Assembly (NCBI RefSeq): GCF_015277675.1
Contig: NZ_JADHEC010000006.1
Coordinates: 57,674 to 121,673 of the forward strand
DNA: 64,000 bases
DNA from: Flavobacterium soyangense
GTDB taxonomy: Bacteria > Bacteroidota > Bacteroidia > Flavobacteriales > Flavobacteriaceae
Direction: 5' to 3'
Both the position numbers and the translations under genes were made by a program. The notes beneath the pieces were generated by a model. The model was not told where the DNA came from, searched no databases, and was given only the letters and a program-made list of their open reading frames with translations. Positions 53,435 through 62,144 of this stretch are shown here, piece by piece (within the stretch, counting starts at the first letter, position 1; each line of letters begins with the position of its first letter).

Positions 53435-53953
53435 CTATTCTTTATTTTGGTTTAATTTAAACAACATTATTTTTTCTTTTTTATGTGGAAGTTTTATAAT
53501 TTTTTCAAATTCGAGACCAATTTTCATTAGCAAATCCTGTGAGGCTTTATTTTGTTCAGAGGTTATTCCACTGATTTGATTTAATTTGAAATCATTGAAA
53601 GCCATTTCTTTTAATTTTAGGACGCTTTCATAAGCGTAGCCTTGTTTTTCGAAAAGCGGAAGCAATGCAAATCCAATGTCTATTCCTTTCACACCTTCTC
53701 TGTCATATAGGCCACAAGAGCCTATTTTTTCGCTGTCATATTTTCTTATTATCGTATAATTACCAAAACCAAGCCTTTCTATTTGGGGAAGTATTTTGGT
53801 TTTAATATACTCTTCTGCATCTTTAAGGGTGTATAATTCTCGATTTCCAATATATTCTAAAAATTTCGGGGTGTTAAATAACTGCAAAATTAAACCAGCA
53901 TCTTCTTTAGATGTAGGCTTTAGAATTAATCTTTCGGTTTCAAATGTTTTCAT
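53435..53953 (-). CDS. GNAT family N-acetyltransferase (RimJ/RimL type)
   Basis: A 172-residue acetyltransferase with the RimJ-like start FETERLILKPTSKEDAGLIL, acetyl-CoA binding region FEKQGYAYESVLKLKE and EQNKASQDLLMKIGLEFEK. The acceptor is unknown. Confidence 0.92.
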   Translation of the reverse strand: MKTFETERLILKPTSKEDAGLILQLFNTPKFLEYIGNRELYTLKDAEEYIKTKILPQIERLGFGNYTIIRKYDSEKIGSCGLYDREGVKGIDIGFALLPLFEKQGYAYESVLKLKEMAFNDFKLNQISGITSEQNKASQDLLMKIGLEFEKIIKLPHKKEKIMLFKLNQNKE

Positions 53954-54206
53954 TTTTTAGTTCCTTCGCTTTTTTATAAGGTTTAGTAAGTTTGCTTTTG
54001 CAAAATTAAAAGCCTATAAAATAGTGCCTTCATTATTTGTTACAAGAAATAGTATATTGGCAACAGTTGTAGGATTACCCTTGGCAGCTATAATTGTCTT
54101 AAAACTGAACCGTTTCATTAATTCCACGATTTCTGTCGTATCAGTAATTAAGTTAAGATTCGGGATATACATCTTTTATTCTTGTTTATTATTTTTCTTT
54201 GGTTTG

Positions 54207-54677
54207 TTAGTCCCATATTTGAGGTCTTTCAACTCCAAGTGTTCGCAAATACGAAAGCATTTGTCCAGTATGGACTGCCTCGTGATAGGCTATTCGTTGC
54301 AAATAATCTCCAAGTCGTTTGCGTTGTCCTTTCTCTGAACGAATAATTTCAATGGTCGTGAAATCGTCAGGTGAAAACTCCTTGATGCTGTCTAAAAAAT
54401 TTTCTCTAAAAGGTGTGGCAAAGTCAAGTTCATCTTGTAAGTTAGTAAAATGTCTATTCGCCCATGGGGAAATGTAGTCGCCCAAATTTCCTCTGTTGTT
54501 GACGATGACTTGAAATAAGTGTTCTCCTTCTAAAACGTGTCTAACCATTTCAAGGCAATTCAAGGCATTGATGTCAGGACGCCAAAAATAATTGTCGGGT
54601 GTAATTCCTTCCCAAAGTTTTATGCTTCTTCTTCTTATTTCTTCAAAGTTGAGAATGATAATTTCGTTTTGTGTCAT
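54207..54677 (-). CDS. DinB-family protein, array member 1
   Basis: A 156-residue four-helix protein. Metal-ligand histidines are in MVRHVLEGEH and YHEAVHTGQML. In the DinB/YfiT superfamily this triad binds Ni/Zn, and several members are thiol S-transferases (bacillithiol or mycothiol). Function here unknown. It is one of five intact DinB genes in 7.5 kb. Confidence 0.9.
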   Translation of the reverse strand: MTQNEIIILNFEEIRRRSIKLWEGITPDNYFWRPDINALNCLEMVRHVLEGEHLFQVIVNNRGNLGDYISPWANRHFTNLQDELDFATPFRENFLDSIKEFSPDDFTTIEIIRSEKGQRKRLGDYLQRIAYHEAVHTGQMLSYLRTLGVERPQIWD

Positions 54678-54807
54678 GTTGTAATATTGATTTTTGATTA
54701 TCTCGACCAGAATACTATCTGGCCTAATTGAGGATTATGGAGCCAATGATTTTTCAAAATAAAATCAGCGCTCAATTTGTAAACGGATGTCAGTCATTCT
54801 TTTTTAG

Positions 54808-55377
54808 TTAAATATTTTGTTGCAAAAAGTCTGTCGTTACCACTGTGGCAAATTCTCCATTCAAGCTTGCAAGTGCTGTTTCGTGGATAAGTTCGGCCGA
54901 ATAATTCTGTCCATCCACTCCCTTTTTGTTGAATGTTGCCGTAGCATCTCTAACGATAAAAGTTTCAAATCCTAAATTCCCAGCCATTCTGGTGGTTGTC
55001 GAAACACATTGGTCTGTCGTCAATCCCACAATTACAACCGAAGTGATTTTTGCATGGTCAAGTTGCTCTTGTAAGTCTGTCCCGATGAAAGCGCTATTTA
55101 CCTTCTTTTTAATTATGGGTTCGCCTTCAATGGGCTGAACCATGTCTTTGAACTGATTCCCGATCTTGTTTTCATTCAGCAATGATTCCGGATTTGAAGA
55201 ACAATGTTTGACGTGAAAAATTGGAAGTTTATTTTTTCTCCAAAGTTTCAAGAGTTCACCTGCATTTTCTTCCGCATTTGGATTATTTCTCTGTCCGCCC
55301 CAATACGGAATATTGTCGAATGCCTTTTGAATGTCAATCAGGATTAAGGCAGGTTTGTCTGTTTTAGAAATTTTCAT
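54808..55377 (-). CDS. Isochorismatase-like cysteine hydrolase
   Basis: A 189-residue hydrolase with the Asp-Lys-Cys triad: ALILIDIQKAF (Asp), KKVNSAF (Lys) and LTTDQCVSTTTR (Cys near residue 118). Relatives act on nicotinamide, isochorismate, peroxyureidoacrylate or similar amides; the substrate is not identifiable. Confidence 0.92.
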   Translation of the reverse strand: MKISKTDKPALILIDIQKAFDNIPYWGGQRNNPNAEENAGELLKLWRKNKLPIFHVKHCSSNPESLLNENKIGNQFKDMVQPIEGEPIIKKKVNSAFIGTDLQEQLDHAKITSVVIVGLTTDQCVSTTTRMAGNLGFETFIVRDATATFNKKGVDGQNYSAELIHETALASLNGEFATVVTTDFLQQNI

Positions 55378-55482
55378 ATTGTATTTAGTATTGGTTACAT
55401 TAAATTATTGAATTCTACTTTTTGTATTATTGATAAATTGGTTTGGAAAAAAGTGCTATTTAACATGCTACTCTCGAACAGT

Positions 55483-56118
55483 TTAATTAACTTTTGTGAA
55501 AGCCATTTTAACTGCCAAAGTTGTCAAAACTCCGGCCATAAACCTTTTTTGTACTTTCACCCAAACCGGATTATTTGAAAAAAACACTGAAATTTTTGAT
55601 GCAGTTAAAACAACCATTAAATTGACACTAAAACTAACTACAATTTGTGTAAAGCCTAATTGAATACTTTGTGTAAAAATCGATCCATATTCGGGTTTTA
55701 TGAATTGAGGAAAAAACGACAAATAGAAAACTGCCGTTTTGGGGTTCAAGACATTGGTTAAAAGTCCAGTTCTGAATAATTTATTTGGCTTGTCTATCGA
55801 CAAATTTCCTTGAGTTTCAAAAATCCCGTTACTATTTGGCTTTATGGCTTGAAAGGCTAAATACAAAAGATAAATAACCCCAATAGTTTTTAGAATCGTA
55901 TAGGCCATTGGTACTGCAAAAAGCACGGCAGTCAGACCAAAAGAAACCATAATAATATGAAATAAAAATCCGCAAATCACTCCCAAAAGCGATATTACTC
56001 CCGCTTTTTTGCCTTGTGTAATAGAACGAGAAACCAAATAAATCATGTTTGGACCAGGACTAATTGCCAATACAAGTGCGGCCAGAGAAAATAGTAAAAG
56101 TTCATTAATAGGGATCAT
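55483..56118 (-). CDS. LysE/RhtB family exporter
   Basis: A 211-residue membrane protein with five to six helices and the family start LVLAISPGPNMIYLVSRS. Members export amino acids, homoserine lactones or similar small molecules. It may carry products of the neighbouring enzymes, but this is inference. Confidence 0.93.
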   Translation of the reverse strand: MIPINELLLFSLAALVLAISPGPNMIYLVSRSITQGKKAGVISLLGVICGFLFHIIMVSFGLTAVLFAVPMAYTILKTIGVIYLLYLAFQAIKPNSNGIFETQGNLSIDKPNKLFRTGLLTNVLNPKTAVFYLSFFPQFIKPEYGSIFTQSIQLGFTQIVVSFSVNLMVVLTASKISVFFSNNPVWVKVQKRFMAGVLTTLAVKMAFTKVN

Positions 56119-56299
56119 GTTGTATGGGTTTTAAATTAAATTTTATATATATTGTTTTTCTGTCCTCAGACAATTGCCCAATGCTAACTTTCTGCTTTTT
56201 TGGTTCATTTGAGACTCCTGCTAATTATTAAAAAAGCAAAATAATTTATTTGCAAAAATGCCCTATAAAGCACTTAGACTGTTTTATTATATCATTTGC

Positions 56300-57223
56300 T
56301 CATGTATTGTCTAAAAATGTATGTTTTGTTTGAGGTGTTTTTGGATTAAGAATAATGGTAACAATCATTCCTGTAATAATTAAAGACAACATAAATACAG
56401 TTAATTCAAATTTTCTTTGACCAAGCATTATTTCTATAAAATAAATTGTAAAAGTGGCTATCACATAGGGTAGTCTTGCCCTTTCAACATCATACCATTT
56501 GTATAATTTTACAGATAAGGCATAAATTCCAATTTGACTAAAAGCATTCAATAAAAACACCCCACTATCTTTTATGTCAAAATGCAAAGTTTCTTTTTTG
56601 ATAAGCAATAAAATAAAGCCAAAGATTAAAATGCTCAAGCTAAAAATATTACTTAAAACTAAAACATTCTCTTTATTCGCCGAGTTTTTCATAAAGAGAT
56701 ACCCCAATGCAATAAACAAGATGCTAAGAAAAGCATAAAAAAAGCCTACAGGATTTCCGTTGCTAAATATTCCATTCATGGCAATATAACCTACTACAAC
56801 TATTGTCCAAACCGAAAGCCAAAATTGCAAATTCGATTTTAGATTATTTTTTTGATTGGTGTAAAGAGCAACTAAAATGAGCAAAAAAGGAATATCCAAT
56901 CTTCCTATTAAAGCAATGGTAGAAGCACTTAAAAACGTAAATGAGGACGTATAAAAATAAGAAGCAAAACCGCTGGTAAAAAACCGTATCATTTGTGTTT
57001 TCTGGTTTTTTGGGATTATAGAATAGCCTTTCATCTTTGAAATTACTATTCCCATAAATAGACAAATCCCGCCTCTAAACATCATGTTTTCAGAGGTCGA
57101 ATAACCTCTGTTAGATATTTCTTTAATCGTATATACATAAAATGAAGACGATAGGATAACTAATAGTAAAACCCCTAATTTGGTAAAGTTTTCTTTTTTA
57201 AACATCATTGTATTGGTATTCAT
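56300..57223 (-). CDS. EamA/DMT superfamily transporter
   Basis: A 307-residue protein with ten transmembrane segments in the two-repeat DMT layout. The transport substrate is unknown. Its 5' end overlaps a small 66-codon frame by 26 bases. Members export metabolites, purines or amino acids. Confidence 0.9.
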   Translation of the reverse strand: MNTNTMMFKKENFTKLGVLLLVILSSSFYVYTIKEISNRGYSTSENMMFRGGICLFMGIVISKMKGYSIIPKNQKTQMIRFFTSGFASYFYTSSFTFLSASTIALIGRLDIPFLLILVALYTNQKNNLKSNLQFWLSVWTIVVVGYIAMNGIFSNGNPVGFFYAFLSILFIALGYLFMKNSANKENVLVLSNIFSLSILIFGFILLLIKKETLHFDIKDSGVFLLNAFSQIGIYALSVKLYKWYDVERARLPYVIATFTIYFIEIMLGQRKFELTVFMLSLIITGMIVTIILNPKTPQTKHTFLDNT

Positions 57224-57398
57224 GTTGGTGACAATTGTTTATTTCCTGATTTTCATTGAGTTTAAATCCTGCTTTTTTTAATAATTTGGCCGATGCAGTG
57301 TCTGTAATTATTTGTTTAATCATTTTTTTGTTGACAAAATACAGCCCTAATTGATCAAGAATAAATAGTTGATACTTTTCATGTATTATTCGATGCAT
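57198..57398 (-). pseudogene. Possible GNAT C-terminal relic
   Basis: A 66-codon frame with DTASAKLLKKAGFKL, a phrase close to the NxxSxxLLEKxGF motif in GNAT acetyltransferases. It has no catalytic core and overlaps the start of the transporter gene. Probably a decayed tail of a lost gene, but it could be noise. Confidence 0.35.
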
Positions 57399-57469
57399 TG
57401 CCTAACATAACTTCATGAAATTGCCTGTCCAACAAAATCATCAGTTACTTTTTATTCTAATTTTTTTGT

Positions 57470-57997
57470 CTATTTATTCATTAAATTTCTGACTGTCGAT
57501 TTTTGATGATGTTCAACGTGATATATAGCGTTGTAGAGCATTTCTTGCAAGGTCAAATTACCCAATAACGGATGGGGGATTTGCAGGCTATTAAGATCTT
57601 GATCACTCAAATCCTCTATTTTTATGCATAATTCACTAACAATCTTCATCAATGAAACACTAAGCATGTCCCTCTCTTTTGTTACTACGTTTTTAGGATG
57701 AAAGCGTTCCGGAGATTTCCCGCCTGATGCAAATTTTTCAAGATAAATGTTTAACAGGGTTTCATAAGACAACCCTTGTCTTTCCGTTCGTCCAAAAGTT
57801 TGTTCCAACACTTTTTTGTCCATGCTGTAAGCCTGTAAAATTTGTCTCATGCATAGTACGATATGCTCCAACTGTTGACCAGCTGTCCATTTTTGGTCAT
57901 GACTAAATTCAAATTCTTCTTCGGTCAAGGTGGATAGGTAATCAACAAATGACTTATGGTTTATAATAAGCTTGGATGTTATTTTTTCACGTTTCAT
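57470..57997 (-). CDS. DinB-family protein, array member 2
   Basis: A 175-residue DinB protein: first His in QQLEHIVLCMRQ, pair in YHVEHHQKS. It is the last gene of a tight seven-gene run (57470-61636) in which gaps are 14-67 bases. Confidence 0.88.
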   Translation of the reverse strand: MKREKITSKLIINHKSFVDYLSTLTEEEFEFSHDQKWTAGQQLEHIVLCMRQILQAYSMDKKVLEQTFGRTERQGLSYETLLNIYLEKFASGGKSPERFHPKNVVTKERDMLSVSLMKIVSELCIKIEDLSDQDLNSLQIPHPLLGNLTLQEMLYNAIYHVEHHQKSTVRNLMNK

Positions 57998-58020
57998 TTT
58001 AAAGTTTTTTTTGGGTTATT

Positions 58021-58701
58021 TTAAGAAAGCATATATTCAACAATGGCATTGCAATGAATTTTTGTTGTGTCAAATACCGGTATTGCAAAATCAACTTGGC
58101 TAATCAGTAATGGGATTTCAGTACAGCCCAAGAGTATGCATTCGGCGCCACAATCAACCAATTCATTCACGATGGCTATATAATTGGCCTTGGTGTCAGG
58201 ATTTATAAAACCAATGCCTAACTCTTCTTTTAGCGTATGTTGAATATAATCTCGTGTTTCTTGTTTTTCAGGTACCAAGACCTGAAGGCCATATACTTCT
58301 AACTTATTGCTGTAAAAGTCCATTTCCATCGTGAACTTTGTTCCCAACAAACCAACTTTATAGAATCCTTGCTTTTTCACCGTCTTTGCTGTTTCGTCCA
58401 CAATGTGAGTTAAGGGCATTTGAACGATCTCCTGAAGTTGGTCTGCAAAAAGGTGAGCCGTATTGGCGCATAGGGCAATGGCATCAACACCACTTCTTTT
58501 TAAACTTTCGCAGGCATCCAGTACAATTTCAAAAGAGTTTTCCCAGCCTCTAGCTTGTATGTCGCCAAAATTTAAAGAATAGATACTACATTCCGCAAAA
58601 TTCAGTCCCCCTAATTTTAAATTTATCCCTTCATTAATAAACTTGTAATAGTCCATTGTGGATACCCAACTTAATCCTCCAACCAAGCCAATTTTTTTCA
58701 T
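58021..58701 (-). CDS. Aspartate/glutamate racemase family protein
   Basis: A 226-residue protein with the two catalytic cysteines in ALCANTAH (near residue 80) and LLGCTEIPLL (near 192). The start MKKIGLVGGLSWVSTMDYYK is the YgeA/aspartate-racemase type. The amino acid substrate is not known. Fifth or sixth in the tight operon, 14 bases after a DinB gene. Confidence 0.92.
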   Translation of the reverse strand: MKKIGLVGGLSWVSTMDYYKFINEGINLKLGGLNFAECSIYSLNFGDIQARGWENSFEIVLDACESLKRSGVDAIALCANTAHLFADQLQEIVQMPLTHIVDETAKTVKKQGFYKVGLLGTKFTMEMDFYSNKLEVYGLQVLVPEKQETRDYIQHTLKEELGIGFINPDTKANYIAIVNELVDCGAECILLGCTEIPLLISQVDFAIPVFDTTKIHCNAIVEYMLS

Positions 58702-58715
58702 AACGGTTTTATTAA

Positions 58716-59162
58716 CTAATTATCAAATAAGCGTCTGTGATAATTAATTTGCCCCAGATGGTAACTTAGGTGAGTTGTGAGATGAACAAGCGTATAGCCC
58801 ATTTGGGTTGGTTTCCCCCATATCACCACTGGGAAATCATCATTCAGTTGTTCTATGGTTAGCTTGTTTAGTCCATTTTCAACCGTAAGCAGGGTCTGTT
58901 CAATTTTTTCAATTAACTCTGTTTTTGGGATATTTTTCAGGGAAAATTCCAAGTCTCGTTTCCTGACATAATCCGTTTTGGCTAGACCAACTCCAATATA
59001 GGCATTCAGATTTCCAATTATATGTAAACAAAGATTTCCTCCAGAATTAGAAATACCTTCATCGACAAACCACATGGCTTCATCATCATGATACAATTCG
59101 ATTTCATTTTTTAGTTTTTGAAGATCTCTTTCGAATATTATTTTTAAAATTTCTATAAGCAT
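58716..59162 (-). CDS. DinB/DUF1572-type protein, array member 3
   Basis: A 148-residue four-helix protein with DEAMWFVDEGISNSGGNLCL and histidines in LCLHIIGN and HLTTHLSYHLGQINYHRR. The HxxxHxGQ ending is typical of the DUF1572 branch. Confidence 0.9.
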   Translation of the reverse strand: MLIEILKIIFERDLQKLKNEIELYHDDEAMWFVDEGISNSGGNLCLHIIGNLNAYIGVGLAKTDYVRKRDLEFSLKNIPKTELIEKIEQTLLTVENGLNKLTIEQLNDDFPVVIWGKPTQMGYTLVHLTTHLSYHLGQINYHRRLFDN

Positions 59163-59206
59163 ATTATATACATTTAAGTTAATAATTGTTTTTATCTAAA
59201 CACCTT

Positions 59207-59644
59207 TCAGGATTCTATATGCTCCGCAATTCTTGGAAATTGTTTCAGTACTTCCAAAGCTATTTGGGGCGTTGGGCTTTTTAGCTTGCGTAATTTTGTG
59301 TCAAGCCATGCACCATCTAATGTAAGCACTGCACAGATTTCATTTTTTGAATTATAAAATTCATGCTTAAATGTCCACCGGGAACCATCTTCATTCAATT
59401 GAGCCACTTTTACCAAAATCGTGATTGTATCCGATAGTTTAATTTCTCGTTTATAGACACATTCTTCCCTGAAGAGGACCGGGCCAAAGACTTGTTCTTT
59501 CATCGTTTCCATTGTCAATCCTAATGTTTCCAAAATTTCAATTCTTTGTTGCGTTCCAAAATCATAATAAACACTATGCCTTAGATGAAAATTCGGGTCG
59601 ATATCAGCCCATCGGATAGAAATTGTTTTTTTAAATAAATCCAT
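59207..59644 (-). CDS. Hotdog-fold acyl-CoA thioesterase
   Basis: A 145-residue YbgC/4HBT-like protein. ISIRWADIDPNFHLRH replaces the usual WxDxDxxGHVN, keeping Asp15 or so. Typical function is hydrolysis of acyl-CoA thioesters. It is inside the tight operon between DinB and PhzF genes. Confidence 0.88.
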   Translation of the reverse strand: MDLFKKTISIRWADIDPNFHLRHSVYYDFGTQQRIEILETLGLTMETMKEQVFGPVLFREECVYKREIKLSDTITILVKVAQLNEDGSRWTFKHEFYNSKNEICAVLTLDGAWLDTKLRKLKSPTPQIALEVLKQFPRIAEHIES

Positions 59645-59711
59645 AATTATTTGTCATAAGATTTTTTGCTTTATAGTATATTGTTATTATAAAAAATAAA
59701 AATATTTTAAA

Positions 59712-60527
59712 CTAACTATCTATCCCTAATAAATTTCCCTCGAATGTTATTATCGCCGTACTGCTAATCAATACTTTGTCATTGAGCAATTCCACATTCA
59801 TATATCCTGTACGACTGGATGACTGGAAGGCTTTCATTGTTTTTTTATGAAGTTTTTCAGACCAGTATTTGGTCAAGAAAGTTTGTACACCACCAGTTAC
59901 TGGATCTTCATTGGTTCCAGCCCATGGCCAAAAATAACGGTACTGGTAATCGTATTTTTCATTTTTTGAAAGTGCAGTAACTAAAACTCCATTTATTCCT
60001 GAATAGGAGTTGATTAGTGCGTTGAAGTTTGGGTTTAAACCTGCTAACACATCTGAATCACTAATTTCCAATAGGATAATTTTATTTTTTTCGCTTAAAG
60101 AGGAATTGATTATTTCCTTGATACCTAAGGCTTCCAACATTATTGATGGAACCGTGACAGGAACCATGTCGTAAACCGGAAACTCCATAATTATTTCATC
60201 CCCTTGTCTTTTTATGATTAAGTCTAAATTCTCTACCGTATTAAAATGGATTTGATGACTGTCAGAATCCTTGAATATTACTTTTGCTGCTGCTAGAGTT
60301 GCATGACCACACAAAGGAATTTCCATTTTTGGAGAAAAATAGCGTATTGAGAACGAATTGTCTCCCTCCAATTTCTTTATATATGCCGTTTCTGACAATC
60401 CTAATTCTTGGGCAATGGATAGCATAGAATCAGCACTTATATCATTTTCCAATAAGCAAACTCCAGCCGGATTTCCTTTAAATTTTTCGGTAGTGAATGA
60501 ATCCACTATAAATGTTTTTATTTCCAT
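59712..60527 (-). CDS. PhzF-family isomerase/epimerase-like protein
   Basis: A 271-residue two-domain protein with the catalytic Glu in LGLSETAYIKK (near residue 46), CGHATLAAA and DPVTGGVQ. PhzF enzymes isomerise DHHA in phenazine synthesis; most relatives, including those in bacteria without phenazines, act on unknown metabolites. No other phenazine genes are present. Confidence 0.92.
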   Translation of the reverse strand: MEIKTFIVDSFTTEKFKGNPAGVCLLENDISADSMLSIAQELGLSETAYIKKLEGDNSFSIRYFSPKMEIPLCGHATLAAAKVIFKDSDSHQIHFNTVENLDLIIKRQGDEIIMEFPVYDMVPVTVPSIMLEALGIKEIINSSLSEKNKIILLEISDSDVLAGLNPNFNALINSYSGINGVLVTALSKNEKYDYQYRYFWPWAGTNEDPVTGGVQTFLTKYWSEKLHKKTMKAFQSSSRTGYMNVELLNDKVLISSTAIITFEGNLLGIDS

Positions 60528-60571
60528 TTTGATTTCCTTGGGTTTAAAATAATTATTGTTGTTAGTGGTAG

Positions 60572-61141
60572 TTATTTTTTCTTTAAATATTCATCCGTAA
60601 AATGCCCTTTTTGTTTGGGTTTTGAGAATTTGTTCGCATTGTAGGTGTTCGAATTTCCTTTTGAAATTGACAATGAAGCCCAATTATTATCCGTTGCCAT
60701 TTTTCCAATAAATACAATTTGTCCAATATGATAAGGATAATGTGCCAATTGTCTGTTGATGGCTTCTGTAATACTGTGTCCTTGATTGCGGATGTAAATT
60801 TCTTGTTGCAAGTCAGCTGTTGTCAAACTGTTCAATGCATTAAATAAACAGTTCCATCCTTCTTCCCATTTGTCTAAAAGTTCTTCTCGGGTTGTAATGT
60901 CATTTTCAAATTCAGCGTCTCTGTTTCTCCATTCTTTTTCACCGTCTGTGGTCAAAAAATCAGTCCATCGGGAAAGCATATTTCCCCAAAGATGTTTCAC
61001 AATTGTTGCAATACTATTACTGTTTTCATTGTATTGCCAAAATAGATTTTCGTCTTGAATTTGTGAAAAAGTTTTATCTCCAAGCATTTTATAATACTCG
61101 AATTGCTTTTTAGCACTTTCTAAATAGTCGTTTGCTGTCAT
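60572..61141 (-). CDS. DUF1572/DinB-type protein, array member 4
   Basis: A 189-residue protein with TIVKHLWGNMLSRWTDFLTT, ELLDKWEEGWNCLF and the pair HYPYHIGQIVFIGK, all typical of DUF1572. Residues after 155 form a basic tail. Confidence 0.92.
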   Translation of the reverse strand: MTANDYLESAKKQFEYYKMLGDKTFSQIQDENLFWQYNENSNSIATIVKHLWGNMLSRWTDFLTTDGEKEWRNRDAEFENDITTREELLDKWEEGWNCLFNALNSLTTADLQQEIYIRNQGHSITEAINRQLAHYPYHIGQIVFIGKMATDNNWASLSISKGNSNTYNANKFSKPKQKGHFTDEYLKKK

Positions 61142-61180
61142 TAGTCTTAGTTCTTTAATTTCTTCTACAGTTGGTTTTTA

Positions 61181-61636
61181 TTAATTATTTTTTGACTCCT
61201 GGTTGTAAAATATATAATCACAGACTAAAGGTTTAAGACCGTTTTGTCTGCACTCAGTTGCAATTTGTGCTCTATGATAGTTGGGGTGATTAATAATATG
61301 AAATAAAATATCCCGTAATGAATTTGTAAATGTTTGCTCTTTTGTATTTGTATATTCAATGACTTGGGAAAACTCTTTCGTTAAAATGATTTCTAACGTC
61401 TTTTGATAGTTTTGGGTATTTAATTGTTTTAGTTCATTCAATGAGTGGATTTGAAAAACTCCAAATGCAATTTCGTTTAAAATTCTGCTATTACAAATTT
61501 GATGTGCATTAATAACATGGTTTTGAAGAAGTATTGCTTTACCAGTTGTTTCACCTGAATTTTTACTTAATTTTCTTATCAAAAATTGGTTAAAGTGGTA
61601 ATTGTATTCTAATAATTCCTTAAAAAATGTTGTCAT
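61181..61636 (-). CDS. DinB-family protein, array member 5 (operon head)
   Basis: A 151-residue protein with HVINAHQICNSRIL and HIINHPNYHRAQIA, the DinB ligands with NHxxYHRAQ. First gene of the tight operon, starting about 120 bases after the LytTR-type promoter element at 61763-61847. Confidence 0.9.
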   Translation of the reverse strand: MTTFFKELLEYNYHFNQFLIRKLSKNSGETTGKAILLQNHVINAHQICNSRILNEIAFGVFQIHSLNELKQLNTQNYQKTLEIILTKEFSQVIEYTNTKEQTFTNSLRDILFHIINHPNYHRAQIATECRQNGLKPLVCDYIFYNQESKNN

Positions 61637-62144
61637 AACGATTGTTTTTTATATTATTCGTTTTGTTTTCCTGTTTTATTCTAACCGTTGGGGTCAAATT
61701 TATATGCTATCGAACTTTAAATACTTGACTTAAGTTAAGAAACAATTTTATTGATTTAAACACAAAAGTCCAAGAATAAAGCTGGTTTATCATTTTAATA
61801 TGCCAAACAGGGGAAGATATCTGCAAACTATTATTTTAAGTCTGCAAGACAATCTTAAAATTCTGGACAATATGAGCTGATATAGTCAATTATCCCAGGA
61901 GAGCTGAGGGGATTTTTTTTCCAGAAGAATCCAAAGCCGTTGAAAACCAGTTTCATTGTGGTTTGTCTACCCAGTTCATTGCTTTTAAGTGTAAATGTCT
62001 GTTTATTAGACAGAAGGGGCAAGGACAATGCTGTCGAAAAAAATAAGTTTCTCATTTTGAATAAATTTTATTATGCAAAGTTGAGAACAATTTTCCTAGT
62101 TCATTTTCTCCGATAGTTCAAAAAGTTATTCAAAAAGTTCAAAC
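61637..62144. other. Intergenic region with promoter element and a dubious small frame
   Basis: Contains the LytTR-type element (61763-61847). A minus frame at 61855-62055 (66 codons, MRNLFFSTALSLPLLSN...) begins like a signal peptide but resembles nothing known to me and may be noise or a relic. Nothing else is visible. Confidence 0.5.
61763..61847 (-). promoter_or_regulatory. LytTR-type promoter element of the DinB/PhzF operon
   Basis: On the minus strand TTGCAG at 61847-61842 and 61826-61821 are 21 bp apart, with the same intervening word CTTAAAATAAT as at 41.0 kb. The -7-like GACTTTTG within TTCTTGGACTTTTG is at 61770-61763. Offset between box and -7 word is 58 bases here and 59 at the TonB promoter. 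The two elements are therefore homologous. Confidence 0.65.

Noticed and set aside
54024..54338. Plus-strand frame with a hydrophobic stretch (LATVVGLPLAAIIVLKLN), possibly a permease relic
   Set aside because: Half of it is antisense to a good DinB gene and the rest is too short to assign.
59712..60527. Phenazine biosynthesis
   Set aside because: Only a PhzF-family gene is present; none of the other phz genes is seen, and PhzF relatives occur widely without phenazines.
61855..62055. 66-codon frame upstream of the DinB operon
   Set aside because: No resemblance to a known family, unclear start context, and it ends just before the operator; mentioned only in the intergenic entry.
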